Shown here: positions 24,594 to 33,244 of the stretch, piece after piece
Numbering within the stretch: the stretch's first letter is position 1
Layout of the letters: every line of letters begins with the position of its first letter
Assembly (NCBI GenBank): GCA_027019335.1
Contig: JALUWV010000115.1
Coordinates: forward strand, 1-64,000
Length of the DNA stretch: 64,000 bases
From: Sulfurimonas sp.
GTDB lineage: Bacteria > Campylobacterota > Campylobacteria > Campylobacterales > Sulfurimonadaceae
Direction of reading: 5' to 3'
Notes under the pieces: model-generated
The model's database searches: none
What the model saw: the letters and a program-made list of their open reading frames with translations, nothing else
What the model was told of the DNA's origin: nothing
Position numbers and translations under genes: made by a program

Positions 24594-27374
24594 ATGGATG
24601 CATTATTAGAACAGTTTTTAAGTGAAGCAAGAGAAAACTTGGCATTTATAGACCAAAATATTGAAGAGATTGGTGGTGATGATCCGGAACTTTTAAACTC
24701 CGTATTTCGTGCTGCACATACTCTCAAAGGTGGGAGTGGAATTGTTGGTTTTGAATCTGTAAAAAATATTACACACCATGCTGAAGATTTACTCGATATG
24801 CTTCGCGGAGGTAAACTAGAGTTTGTATCAAGTATGAAAGATGCTTTGTATGATGCTTTTGATGAAGTAATGAACCTTATTGAAGCAGCAGAAGAGAGTG
24901 GGGATATCGTAGATGCAGATGAAGATACTGTTGAAAACATAGTAAGTTCACTACAAAAAGAGATGGGTAAAGAGGAACAAGAAGAAGAGGCATGGAGTGT
25001 GCCTTATCTAAAAGTAGAAGATGAAAAAAGTATTGTAAATATTTTTCTTTCTACTCTGAAAAATGTAAATCATGTGAAGATTCCTTTTACAAATCCTGAG
25101 ATAAATGCTGAGTTCTGTGAAAATGCCAATTTGTATGCTATTGTTTTTGATGTAGATGATTCTTGTATGGTCTATGGAAATGATCCAGTGTATACACTTT
25201 CTCTTTTAGGTGATAAAGTGCTTGGAGTGTTTTCATGCATGAGTGATGAAAATGCAAAATCAGTACTTAGTGGTACAGAAGATGAGGATGGACTTTTACT
25301 CAAGTCTCGTTTGGTGGCATATGTTTATGCTACTTATGAAGAGATAGAAGACTCTTTATTTAACTTTATAGACGAGTTACAACTTTTACCACTTGATGTT
25401 CAAAAATTGTTAAGTGTAAGTAATGGGGATGCAGGACATCAGATAGATTCACTCAAAGAATTAACAAGTATTGCTGATGATTTTGACCTCACTACAATTG
25501 CAGATGAAGTAAAAAATTCTATGGAACTTGTGGGAACAGAGACAATTCAGTATGCACAATTACAAAGGTTTTTAAATATTGTAGGCTTTATTCAAGAGAG
25601 TGACACTACAAAACTCAACTCCTTTTTTCAAAATCTTTATAAGGGTGCAGCATATGTCCCTGATGGAACTATAGTAGCAGAAGTAAAACCTCAAGAAGAG
25701 CTACAGACTTCACCCCCTGTAGAAGTAGCTGAAGAGAAAAGTGAGCCAACTGAAACGACAGAAGAAGTGGTACAAACATCAAATAAAGAAGTGACAGAAG
25801 CGCATAAAGCAACAGCAAAAATAATTTTAGAACAACAGTATAAAGCACTGCCTTATATTGAAACAGAGGATGATGTCAAAAGAGTAAGTACAATACTTGC
25901 AAAAGTTGCACACTTTATAGATGATATTCCAAGTGGACTAGAGACAAAAGAAAGAATTAAATCCTTTTTAGAATCATATCTTGGTATAGCAGTGCAAGTG
26001 GAACCAACAATAGAAGTGAAAAAAGAAGCACCAAAAGTAGAAATAGTCAAAGAAGTAGTAGCGAAAGTAGAAACTCCAAATGAAACAGCTCCAAAGGCTG
26101 AAGAGCCAAAAACAACTATTCCAAAAGTGGCAAAAAAACCAGTTGTTAAAAAAGAGGAAACGAAAAAAACAGTCGTTGGAAAGACCGTTAAGATAGATCA
26201 AGAGTCTATAGATTCTCTTATGAATGTAGTAGGGGAACTCTTAGTTGCTAAAAACTCCTTGCCATATTTAGCAGATAATGTTGTAACAATGACACATGAT
26301 GTCATTAAACGTGAGATTATGGAAAAATATATTTTTATCAATCGTCTCTCAGAACAACTACAAGATTTAATCATGGGTATGCGAATGCTTCCTATTTCGT
26401 ATGTTTTTGATAGATACCCAAAACTTGTACGTGACATTGCAAAAAAACTTGGAAAAAAAGTGACACTCAATATGTCAGGTGGAGATACAAAACTTGATAA
26501 AAATATGATTGAGATGTTGGCAGATCCTATGATTCACATCATGAGAAATTCACTTGACCATGGAATCGAGACTCCTGAAGTACGTGAACAAAAAGGAAAA
26601 AGTTCTAATGGAACGGTTACTCTTAAAGCATATGGACAATCTGATAGAATTATCATAGAAATTATAGACGATGGCGCAGGAATTAACACAGACCGTGTAG
26701 CCAATAAAGTACTTGAAAAAGGTTTAATGACACCAGAACAAATTGATGCTTTAAGTGAAAATGAACGTGCCGAGTTAGTACTGCTTCCAGGACTCTCCAC
26801 AGCAGAAGAGATTACAGAGTTTAGTGGTCGTGGTGTTGGTATGGATGTTGTTAAAAAATCAATCGAGAGTTTTGGTGGTTCTATTAGCATTAGTACAGAG
26901 GCGAATAAAGGGACAGTTATCACTCTCGCTATTCCTATGTCATTAGCTGTGACATCCTTGCTTCATATTCAGATGAACGATATTCATTATGGTATTCCAA
27001 TGGATAGTGTCTCAGAAACTGTGAAACTTGAAAAATCAGAAATAGAGTATCTTCATAATGAGCCATTTGTTTACATCCGTGGGGAAGTTATTCCGCTTCT
27101 TTTCATTAAGTCAATGTATAACGAAGAAGTGCATGCAGGGGAACCACTTTCTATCGTTGTACTCAATATTAAAGATAATTTATTAGCTGTTGCAGTCAAT
27201 GAATTTATGGGACAGCTTGATGTTGTGCAAAAACCATTAGTTGGCATTATGGAAGGGCATCCTCTTTTTAGTGGAACAGCACTTCTTGGAAATGGGCAAA
27301 TTATAATGGCGATGGATCCTTTAGGATTATTGAGTATTTCACAAAAATTAAAAGAAGATGTCATTGTTGCATAA
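24594..27374 (+). CDS. cheA: Chemotaxis histidine kinase CheA
   Basis: 926 residues. Hpt domain P1 (about 1-105) with phosphorylated H42 in AAHTLKGGSG. A long middle region (about 140-360) takes the place of a typical P2. Lys/Pro/Glu-rich linkers at about 365-400 and 485-530 bracket a small helical module. Dimerisation P3 begins near 543 (NVVGELLVAKNSL). In ATPase P4 the N box MRNSLDHGIE is near 650, the G1 box DDGAGIN near 692 and the G2 box GRGVGMDVV near 745. The CheW-like P5 runs from about 785 to the end. All catalytic boxes are intact. At 926 residues it is much longer than E. coli CheA (654). It should phosphorylate the CheY proteins and CheB of this operon. Confidence 0.95.
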   Translation: MDALLEQFLSEARENLAFIDQNIEEIGGDDPELLNSVFRAAHTLKGGSGIVGFESVKNITHHAEDLLDMLRGGKLEFVSSMKDALYDAFDEVMNLIEAAEESGDIVDADEDTVENIVSSLQKEMGKEEQEEEAWSVPYLKVEDEKSIVNIFLSTLKNVNHVKIPFTNPEINAEFCENANLYAIVFDVDDSCMVYGNDPVYTLSLLGDKVLGVFSCMSDENAKSVLSGTEDEDGLLLKSRLVAYVYATYEEIEDSLFNFIDELQLLPLDVQKLLSVSNGDAGHQIDSLKELTSIADDFDLTTIADEVKNSMELVGTETIQYAQLQRFLNIVGFIQESDTTKLNSFFQNLYKGAAYVPDGTIVAEVKPQEELQTSPPVEVAEEKSEPTETTEEVVQTSNKEVTEAHKATAKIILEQQYKALPYIETEDDVKRVSTILAKVAHFIDDIPSGLETKERIKSFLESYLGIAVQVEPTIEVKKEAPKVEIVKEVVAKVETPNETAPKAEEPKTTIPKVAKKPVVKKEETKKTVVGKTVKIDQESIDSLMNVVGELLVAKNSLPYLADNVVTMTHDVIKREIMEKYIFINRLSEQLQDLIMGMRMLPISYVFDRYPKLVRDIAKKLGKKVTLNMSGGDTKLDKNMIEMLADPMIHIMRNSLDHGIETPEVREQKGKSSNGTVTLKAYGQSDRIIIEIIDDGAGINTDRVANKVLEKGLMTPEQIDALSENERAELVLLPGLSTAEEITEFSGRGVGMDVVKKSIESFGGSISISTEANKGTVITLAIPMSLAVTSLLHIQMNDIHYGIPMDSVSETVKLEKSEIEYLHNEPFVYIRGEVIPLLFIKSMYNEEVHAGEPLSIVVLNIKDNLLAVAVNEFMGQLDVVQKPLVGIMEGHPLFSGTALLGNGQIIMAMDPLGLLSISQKLKEDVIVA

Positions 27375-27401
27375 GACACAAGACAAGAAGGAGAAGAGAA
27401 A

Positions 27402-28166
27402 ATGATTGATTTAATTGTGTTTAGCATTGGAACGAATAAATATGCAATAAACATAGAAAATATCCAGAGAATTATTCAAGCAGTTTCTTTAACAAACATT
27501 CCAAATGCAAATAGTTTTATAGATGGAATGATGAGCCATGAAGAGAAAGTTATAAAAGTATTGAGCTTTAGAAAACTTATCGGAATGCCAAGTTATAATG
27601 AAGAATTAGCAGTTTTGTTTACCAAACTCAAAGGGGCGCATGGTGCATGGGTAGAGTCTCTTCAGGTGGCAGTAAATACAAAAAGTGAATTTACGAAAAC
27701 AACAAATCCTCATATGTGTGAACTTGGAAAATGGATAGACTCTTTTACTTCTTATGATGATAGTATTTCAGTTATTTTCAATAATTTAGTAGAAAATCAT
27801 AAACAACTGCATCATAAAGGTCAAGATATTCTTGATATGAACAAAGTAGATGAAAAACTTGCAAAAACTATGCTCGATGTAGATATAAACAATATTTATA
27901 TAAAAACTATGGGTGCTCTTGATATTTTTGTTCAAGAGTTAAATACAGTAGCAAATTCTTTACAAAAACTCATTATTTATGAGAATGGGGAGAAGATATT
28001 TGCTATCAAAGTAGATTCTATAGAAGATATTGTGCATGCAGATGCAAGTAGTATTAAAAAAAGTAGTGATGATGAGAGTGATAATCCATTTTTAGAACTT
28101 GAGGGTGTCTTAGAACTCAATGGCGCTCTTATTAATATGATTAAAAAAGTTGAGATACCACGTTAA
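27402..28166 (+). CDS. CheW-like protein with inserted CZB zinc-binding domain
   Basis: 254 residues. Residues 1-65 (IVFSIGTNKYAINIENIQRII, then EEKVIKVLSFRKLIG) are the first half of a CheW-like fold, and 185-254 (IIYENGEKIFAIKVDSIEDIV, then GVLELNGALINMI) look like the second half. Between them, about 70-170, is a chemoreceptor zinc-binding (CZB) domain with ligands H80 (GAHGAW), C106 (MCELGKW), H133 and H137 (ENHKQLHH). CZB domains bind zinc through three His and one Cys and can sense zinc or hypochlorous acid. Here the sensor would sit inside the adaptor itself. It follows cheA by 27 bases. Confidence 0.75.
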   Translation: MIDLIVFSIGTNKYAINIENIQRIIQAVSLTNIPNANSFIDGMMSHEEKVIKVLSFRKLIGMPSYNEELAVLFTKLKGAHGAWVESLQVAVNTKSEFTKTTNPHMCELGKWIDSFTSYDDSISVIFNNLVENHKQLHHKGQDILDMNKVDEKLAKTMLDVDINNIYIKTMGALDIFVQELNTVANSLQKLIIYENGEKIFAIKVDSIEDIVHADASSIKKSSDDESDNPFLELEGVLELNGALINMIKKVEIPR

Positions 28167-28176
28167 GGAAATAACA

Positions 28177-28446
28177 ATGGCAATTACATATGAAAATAGT
28201 GAAGCAACATTTAGTGCTGTGATTTATGAGGATGAAGTAGTAAGCTTTAGAGACTTTTTACAAGCAAAAGCACCAGAAGAAATTAAATTAAATTTTGTAG
28301 AGTGTGATGATATTCATCTTGCTGTGATACAGCTTATTATGGCATATAAAAAAAATTATGTTTGTACATATACATTTGGCGAAAATAAAAAACTTTTTCA
28401 AACTGTTTTAGAGGGCTTTGATACTAGTGAAAACCATTGTAGTTAG
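28177..28446 (+). CDS. Small STAS-like protein
   Basis: 89 residues. IKLNFVECDDIHLAVIQLIMAYKKNY resembles the central strand-turn-helix of STAS domains, but the usual DSAGL serine motif is replaced by CDDIHLA, so phosphorylation as in anti-sigma antagonists is unlikely. The AAGGA at 28165-28169 fits the ATG at 28177; an in-frame TTG at 28150 would overlap the previous gene. The gene overlaps the start of parA by 20 bases. The STAS assignment is inferred from pattern only. Confidence 0.55.
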   Translation: MAITYENSEATFSAVIYEDEVVSFRDFLQAKAPEEIKLNFVECDDIHLAVIQLIMAYKKNYVCTYTFGENKKLFQTVLEGFDTSENHCS

Positions 28447-29167
28447 TAATCGAAAGGGTGGTTCTGCAAAAACTACTACGGCCGTAAATATAGCAAGTGG
28501 TTTAGCAAAACATGGATCTGTTTTACTTTTGGATTTTGATACGCAGGGACATGCTTCCATAGGGGTAGGGTGTGACTTAAATGAAAGTCTAGGTGTGCAT
28601 TCTATTTTTGAAGGTAAAACTTTAAGTGAGTCTTTTATGCCTACCGTACATGAAAATTTAACACTTGCTCCTGCACTCTCTTTTTTTGATGTGTATGAGT
28701 ATGCAAATTTGAGTGGTGTTTTAAAACAGAGACTTCAAGATGAAAATATTGCTGATTTTTTTGACTATTGTGTGATTGATACACCGCCTACATTTGATGC
28801 TTTACTTAAAAACTCTTTAGAAGTGGCAGATGTTGTCCTTATCCCTTTTGTTCCCCATCATTTAGGGGTTATAGCAGTAGGACAGATGATGCGAGCGCTC
28901 TATAAAAGTGCTATTGATTTTCATCGAGAGTTAGCAGATGTATATATTTTACCAGTAATGTACAATCCTCATGTCAATGAGCATAAAGAGTCTGTCAAAA
29001 AAGTAAAAATATCTTTTGGTGAAAGTAAATTACTTTCACCTATTGGTATTGATATTAAATTAGCACAACAGTTTGCATCAGGTTCACCTATTATTTTAGA
29101 TGAAAAACGTTCTAAGGGCATGAAAGATTATAACAAATGCATTCAAGAACTTCTGGTAAAGATATAA
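28427..29167 (+). CDS. parA: ParA/MinD-type ATPase of the chemotaxis operon
   Basis: 246 residues. SNRKGGSAKTTTAVN is the deviant Walker A motif with both lysines; LLDFDTQGHAS and VIDTPPTFDALL are Walker A' and B. The GTG at 28427 gives the family N terminus (KTIVVSNRKGG); an in-frame TTG exists at 28418. Within an unbroken che operon it corresponds to ParC/PpfA-like ATPases that position and segregate chemosensory arrays in Vibrio and Rhodobacter, so this array is probably actively placed in the cell. Plasmid partition is unlikely because no ParB is present. Confidence 0.88.
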   Translation: MKTIVVSNRKGGSAKTTTAVNIASGLAKHGSVLLLDFDTQGHASIGVGCDLNESLGVHSIFEGKTLSESFMPTVHENLTLAPALSFFDVYEYANLSGVLKQRLQDENIADFFDYCVIDTPPTFDALLKNSLEVADVVLIPFVPHHLGVIAVGQMMRALYKSAIDFHRELADVYILPVMYNPHVNEHKESVKKVKISFGESKLLSPIGIDIKLAQQFASGSPIILDEKRSKGMKDYNKCIQELLVKI

Positions 29168-29177
29168 AGGAACCCCA

Positions 29178-30497
29178 ATGAATATACTTATAGTAGATGA
29201 TAATACAACAAACAGAATGGTACTAGATGCTTTTTTAGATGACTATATGGACTCAAATAGTGAAATAAAGTTTAGTGTAGATATGGCTAAAGATGGTGTT
29301 GAAGCAGTAGACCTTGCAAAAAAAACTTCTTATAGTATTATATTTATGGATATCAATATGCCGAAGATGGATGGTATTGAAGCTAGTCGTATTATCCGTT
29401 CTCATGATACACAGACAATGATTATTGCTGTTTCTGCAGCAGAAGATTCAGAGAAAAAGATAGAGATATTAGATAATGGGGCAGAAGATTATATTTCTAA
29501 ACCTGTAGATGCTGATATTTTTAACTCACGATTAAGAAATTATATTTCACTTGCACAAGCAAGAACGAAAGAAAATATAAATAACAAAGAGATTAATCTT
29601 TATACAAACAAAGTATTTAGTCGGCATACAACATTTTTGCTAGATTCCGAAGATTCAGTTGCTGAATTTTGGGAATTTTTCCTTTTAAATGCACGAATAA
29701 AATCAAATCATTTAAGTGATATTATCCGTGTCATTGTTGCGATTGCTGATAAACAGATGCCTATTGATAACAGTAATAAAGTATATGTTGAGGAGTCTGA
29801 TGAGAAACAGTATTTTACTTTAGTGGGCATTGATGCTTTACCTATACAAGTTGTAAAATTACTTTTAAAGAAAAACAATGTGCAAGACGGCTATAAACTT
29901 ACAAAAGAAAAATTGTCTTTTGAGCTTTTAAAGATAAAGCAATATGAAGATGAGATAGAAGAAGAAAAAGCACCAGAAAAAGAGATAACACCTATTGTTG
30001 TACCACAACAAATACAAGAAGATGTTATACTACATTCACAATCATTACAAGTTTTTGACTATCTTGATGCTGATGATTTACTTGATTTAGAAGAGTATGC
30101 AGAGAACTTAAACTCTCTCATGCTCCTTGTAGGGGGCGGTGCTTTAGAAGCAGATGACATTATGGAAATGTGTACTTATTTAGATCAGATAAGTGCGTTG
30201 TTAGCACCATACACAGAAGTTTATGTGATTTCTACAGCACTGTCTGAACTTTCAACGAGTTTATCTTCACACCTTGATGTCTTTCAAACAAATTCTTCAA
30301 CATTAGGTCCAATGTGTAATGCTTTTAGTAATGATTTGATGGGTTGGATTCAACAATCTTTTCATACAGGCGCGCCAAGTGTTGATTTTATGAATGATAC
30401 TATCGCTGTTAATTCTCAAACTATTGCTTCTATGCTTACAATGGATGAAGAAGCTCCTGCCAGTGATGATGATTTTGATGATATTTTTGATTTTTAG
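29178..30497 (+). CDS. Response regulator with novel C-terminal region
   Basis: 439 residues. A receiver at 1-125 has D58 (IIFMDINMPKMDG), acidic VDDN and K in YISKPVD. Residues 130-439 match no domain recognised here. They include a central mixed region (about 150-255), an acidic linker (about 256-275) and a helical C-terminal part (about 290-400). The end is strongly acidic (DDDFDDIFDF). Not a DNA-binding, GGDEF or HD output. It follows parA by 10 bases and is probably an array-associated or output protein. Confidence 0.78.
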   Translation: MNILIVDDNTTNRMVLDAFLDDYMDSNSEIKFSVDMAKDGVEAVDLAKKTSYSIIFMDINMPKMDGIEASRIIRSHDTQTMIIAVSAAEDSEKKIEILDNGAEDYISKPVDADIFNSRLRNYISLAQARTKENINNKEINLYTNKVFSRHTTFLLDSEDSVAEFWEFFLLNARIKSNHLSDIIRVIVAIADKQMPIDNSNKVYVEESDEKQYFTLVGIDALPIQVVKLLLKKNNVQDGYKLTKEKLSFELLKIKQYEDEIEEEKAPEKEITPIVVPQQIQEDVILHSQSLQVFDYLDADDLLDLEEYAENLNSLMLLVGGGALEADDIMEMCTYLDQISALLAPYTEVYVISTALSELSTSLSSHLDVFQTNSSTLGPMCNAFSNDLMGWIQQSFHTGAPSVDFMNDTIAVNSQTIASMLTMDEEAPASDDDFDDIFDF

Positions 30498-30508
30498 GAG
30501 AGTTTATA

Positions 30509-30715
30509 ATGTATAAAGTAAATGTCCAAAACCCATGCAGTTGTTTTATAAAAAATGGTTTTGCAGAGACTCAAGATTTTGAGTCCAAAGAAGAAGCACA
30601 GGCAGAAGCAACAAAAATGATAGAGAATATGTCAAGAAATTTTTGTCAAAAGCATGAGTTTAGTATGCAAGAAAAATTTGGGGATTTTACGATTTATATT
30701 AAACCGAGACGCTAG
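30509..30715 (+). CDS. Small conserved-looking protein ending the chemotaxis operon
   Basis: 68 residues, not recognised. The pattern YKVNVQNPCSCFIKNGF, an EEAQAEATKMIENMSRNFCQKHEF helix and a closing FTIYIKP strand suggest a compact alpha/beta fold with three cysteines. GGAGAG lies 8 bases before the ATG and the gene is 11 bases after the response regulator, so it belongs to the operon. It overlaps the convergent thioredoxin gene by 4 bases. Confidence 0.65.
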   Translation: MYKVNVQNPCSCFIKNGFAETQDFESKEEAQAEATKMIENMSRNFCQKHEFSMQEKFGDFTIYIKPRR

Positions 30716-31092
30716 AACTGGTACTTTTCAAAAAGTCCATCAAGTACAATCTCATTAAGTTTCCCAACGTGTCTATAGACTTCAGCACCACTTTTATCAT
30801 AGATAATTTGTGTTGGAATCATTTGCACACCAAGTGCTTGTGCTATCGCTCTCTCATTACCTACATTAATATATAAAATATTCAATTTTGGATTTTCTTT
30901 TTTAACATTAGCAAGTGTATAGCCCATTTCTTTACAACTTGGACAACTCTCAGCACCTACTTCTAAAAAGTAAGGTTCCCCATGACCAATGTACATTTTG
31001 GCAATTTGATAGGGTGTTGCACTTAATCTTTGGGTATCTGCAAAAAGATTGAGAGTAAGTAAAAATGAGAGGAAGAGAGTGATTTTTTTCAT
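30712..31092 (-). CDS. Periplasmic thioredoxin-fold protein
   Basis: 126 residues. A signal peptide (1-19, MKKITLFLSFLLTLNLFAD) precedes a thioredoxin-like domain with the CPSC redox motif (GAESCPSCKEMG, about 49-52) and a cis-proline region (GVQMIPTQIIYD). The domain is short, like SoxW or other periplasmic reductants. It probably reduces or isomerises disulfides, or passes electrons to periplasmic partners. No Sox or cytochrome-maturation genes are adjacent, so the target is unknown. Confidence 0.8.
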   Translation of the reverse strand: MKKITLFLSFLLTLNLFADTQRLSATPYQIAKMYIGHGEPYFLEVGAESCPSCKEMGYTLANVKKENPKLNILYINVGNERAIAQALGVQMIPTQIIYDKSGAEVYRHVGKLNEIVLDGLFEKYQF

Positions 31093-31134
31093 GATAAATC
31101 CAGTATATTTTTACGAAATGATAGCAAAGTAAAG

Positions 31135-31551
31135 TTAATGTTCACAAAGCTCTTTGACGATAATAGGTAAGAGTGCATCTTCTATAAGTGTGAGTGTTTT
31201 TTCGTACTCTTCAAGTGCTTTTCCACTTGGGTCTTCAAAGCCAATATGCATTGTTTTTACCGCTTTTGGAAACATAGGGCAAGTCTCTTTGGCAGCATCG
31301 CAAACTGTAATGACAAGGTCAAAAGCACTCTCTAAAACAGTCTCTATAACTTTAGAGTGGTATTCTTCTCTCCAGTAACCTTTTTCTTCGAGTAAAGCTT
31401 GTGCATTTGGATTTACTTTCCCACTTGCCTTGACTCCAGAACTTTGTGCATGGACACACTCACTGAGTTTTGCATTGATGAGCGCTTCAGCCATGATAGA
31501 ACGGCAACTATTTCCTGTGCATAAGATTAAGACCTCTTTTTTTTGCTTCAT
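31135..31551 (-). CDS. arsC: Arsenate reductase, LMW-phosphatase/thioredoxin type
   Basis: 138 residues. Reduces arsenate to arsenite in the cytoplasm. The P-loop is C11-TGNSCR-S18, and the redox pair C84 and C91 (VCDAAKETCP) matches the thioredoxin-coupled ArsC of S. aureus, in which C10, C82 and C89 relay the disulfide. It overlaps the upstream arsR by 4 bases (start of arsC within the end of arsR), so the two are co-translated. A protein tyrosine phosphatase is less likely because of the C84/C91 pair and the ars context. Confidence 0.9.
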   Translation of the reverse strand: MKQKKEVLILCTGNSCRSIMAEALINAKLSECVHAQSSGVKASGKVNPNAQALLEEKGYWREEYHSKVIETVLESAFDLVITVCDAAKETCPMFPKAVKTMHIGFEDPSGKALEEYEKTLTLIEDALLPIIVKELCEH

Positions 31552-31865
31552 ATTTTACATCCTTTATTTTCTTTTTTTAATTCTGGTAAACTTATCTCTA
31601 AGTGGCGTATCTCTTCTAAGGCTTCTAAGCGAAATCTATCTAAAGGTGTTCTCACAGAGTAATAAGCCCAAGTGCCTTTTCGCTCAACACGGAGAAAACC
31701 AGCATCTTTGAGTATCTTTAAGTGGCGTGATAAACGCGATTGTATCATTTGTAATGCATTTTGCAAGTCACAAACACAAGACTCCCCATTTTCATCCAAA
31801 AAACGCAAAAGTAGTACGCGTGTTTCATCATTTAAGGCTGAAACTGTTTTTAAAAATATATCCAT
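31548..31865 (-). CDS. arsR: ArsR/SmtB repressor
   Basis: 105-residue winged-helix repressor. ESCVCDLQNALQMIQSRLSRHL contains the ArsR metal loop CVC (C30, C32) and the recognition helix. The third cysteine of the classical ELCVCDLC site is Q35 here; a cysteine at 103 near the C terminus could be the extra ligand. It is transcribed divergently from arsB, with a matching inverted repeat in the gap. Arsenite should release it and induce arsRC and arsB. Confidence 0.92.
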   Translation of the reverse strand: MDIFLKTVSALNDETRVLLLRFLDENGESCVCDLQNALQMIQSRLSRHLKILKDAGFLRVERKGTWAYYSVRTPLDRFRLEALEEIRHLEISLPELKKENKGCKI

Positions 31866-31907
31866 ATTGACTCCATTTGTAGAATTTTAGCATAAAAAGA
31901 TAATTAT

Positions 31908-31923
31908 ATCAAGATATATTGAT
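31908..31923. promoter_or_regulatory. Candidate ArsR operator
   Basis: The perfect inverted repeat ATCAA-GATATA-TTGAT lies in the arsR-arsB divergent gap, 43 bp from each start codon. ArsR/SmtB dimers bind such interrupted AT-rich repeats. One site could control both directions. Confidence 0.6.
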
Positions 31924-31966
31924 TTATTAAGAAAAGTTTGCTACAATTTCAAAATAAGGAAAATAT

Positions 31967-33229
31967 ATGATACTTGCGTTTGGTCTTTTTTTAGTAACAT
32001 TGTTGTTTATTATTTGGCAACCAAAAGATTTGCAGATTGGTACTTCTGCAGTTATTGGTGCTATAGTTGCTGTACTTTTAGGTGTTGTGAGTTTTGAAGA
32101 TGTTCTCACTGTTACATCGATAGTTTGGGATGCAACCTTAGCGTTTATTGGGATTATTATACTCTCTATGGTTTTAGATGAGATAGGATTTTTTGAGTGG
32201 GCAGCCATCAAAATGGCAAAGCTCAGTGGTGGAAGTGGCAACAAGATGTTTGTCTACATTTTATTGTTAGGAGCTGTTGTGGCAGCATTTTTTGCCAATG
32301 ACGGGGCAGCCCTTATCTTAACACCTATCCTTTTAGCAAAAATGAAATACCTTAAAATGAAGCCGCTACCTATCTTTGCATTTTTAATGGCAGGAGGTTT
32401 TATAGGTGATAGTGCTTCAAACCCTCTCGTGATTTCTAATCTTACTAATATTGTCACAGTAGGGTATTTTGATATTGGGTTTATTGAGTATGCAAAACAT
32501 ATGTTTTTACCCAATCTTTTGAGTATTGTGGCTTCTATTGCTATCTTGTGGTTTTACTTTAGAAAAGATATTCCATTGCGTGTTAATGTAGCAGAACTTC
32601 CAGAAGCTGCATCTGTGATTAAAAATAAAACAATGTTCCAGCTCTCTTGGGTTTTTCTCTTTTTGTTAATGGTAGGCTATTTTGTAGGCGATAGATACCA
32701 TCTTCCAGTCTCACTTTTTGCTCTTGGGGGTGCTTTTGTATTTTTAGTGATTGCTAATTATTATAAAGCGATAAAACCTATCGCAACTATCAAAGCAGCT
32801 CCATGGCAGATTGTTTGGTTTAGTATAGGTTTATATGTTGTTGTCTATGGTTTGAAAAATGCAGGGCTTACGGACATTATCGCTTCATGGATTGTAGCAC
32901 TGCAGAGTTATGGTACAAGTGTAAGTATCATTGGGACAGGATTTTTATCTGCCGTTATTAGTTCTGTTATGAACAATATGCCGACGATTATGATTATGGA
33001 CATTGCCATAGATAAAGTAGGGTATGTTGGGAATGAAGCCTTAGTCTATGCAAATATTTTAGGCTCAAACCTTGGACCAAAAATGACTCCTATTGGGTCG
33101 CTTGCAACACTTTTATGGTTGCATGTTTTAGCACAAAAAGGGGTGAAAATAGGCTGGGGCGAGTATATGAAAGTAGGGCTAGTGATAACACCACCAGTAC
33201 TATTAGTCGCTCTTTTAGGGTTAATTTAA
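31967..33229 (+). CDS. arsB: Arsenite efflux permease
   Basis: 420 residues with about 11-12 transmembrane helices. Matches ArsB of the ion-transporter superfamily: FEWAAIKMAKLSGG, FFANDGAALILTPILLAKM and GDSASNPLVISNLTNI are characteristic, as is GSNLGPKMTPIGSLATLLWL near the C terminus. It exports arsenite made by ArsC and can run on proton-motive force without an ArsA ATPase, none of which is seen here. It is divergent from arsR and followed 15 bases later by a small cysteine protein. Confidence 0.92.
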   Translation: MILAFGLFLVTLLFIIWQPKDLQIGTSAVIGAIVAVLLGVVSFEDVLTVTSIVWDATLAFIGIIILSMVLDEIGFFEWAAIKMAKLSGGSGNKMFVYILLLGAVVAAFFANDGAALILTPILLAKMKYLKMKPLPIFAFLMAGGFIGDSASNPLVISNLTNIVTVGYFDIGFIEYAKHMFLPNLLSIVASIAILWFYFRKDIPLRVNVAELPEAASVIKNKTMFQLSWVFLFLLMVGYFVGDRYHLPVSLFALGGAFVFLVIANYYKAIKPIATIKAAPWQIVWFSIGLYVVVYGLKNAGLTDIIASWIVALQSYGTSVSIIGTGFLSAVISSVMNNMPTIMIMDIAIDKVGYVGNEALVYANILGSNLGPKMTPIGSLATLLWLHVLAQKGVKIGWGEYMKVGLVITPPVLLVALLGLI

Positions 33230-33244
33230 AATATGGAGAAGAAA

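Noticed and set aside
24569..24940. 123-codon minus-strand frame over the cheA start
   Set aside because: Antisense to the intact Hpt domain of CheA, with no initiation signal.
26534..26923. 129-codon minus-strand frame in cheA
   Set aside because: Antisense to the conserved ATPase boxes; a coding shadow.
28427..29167. ParA as a plasmid or element partition gene
   Set aside because: No ParB or parS nearby; it is embedded in and overlaps genes of the chemotaxis operon.
31908..31923. FNR/CRP-type site between arsR and arsB
   Set aside because: The half-sites are in the opposite order (ATCAA-N6-TTGAT, not TTGAT-N4-ATCAA) and the context is an ArsR divergent promoter.
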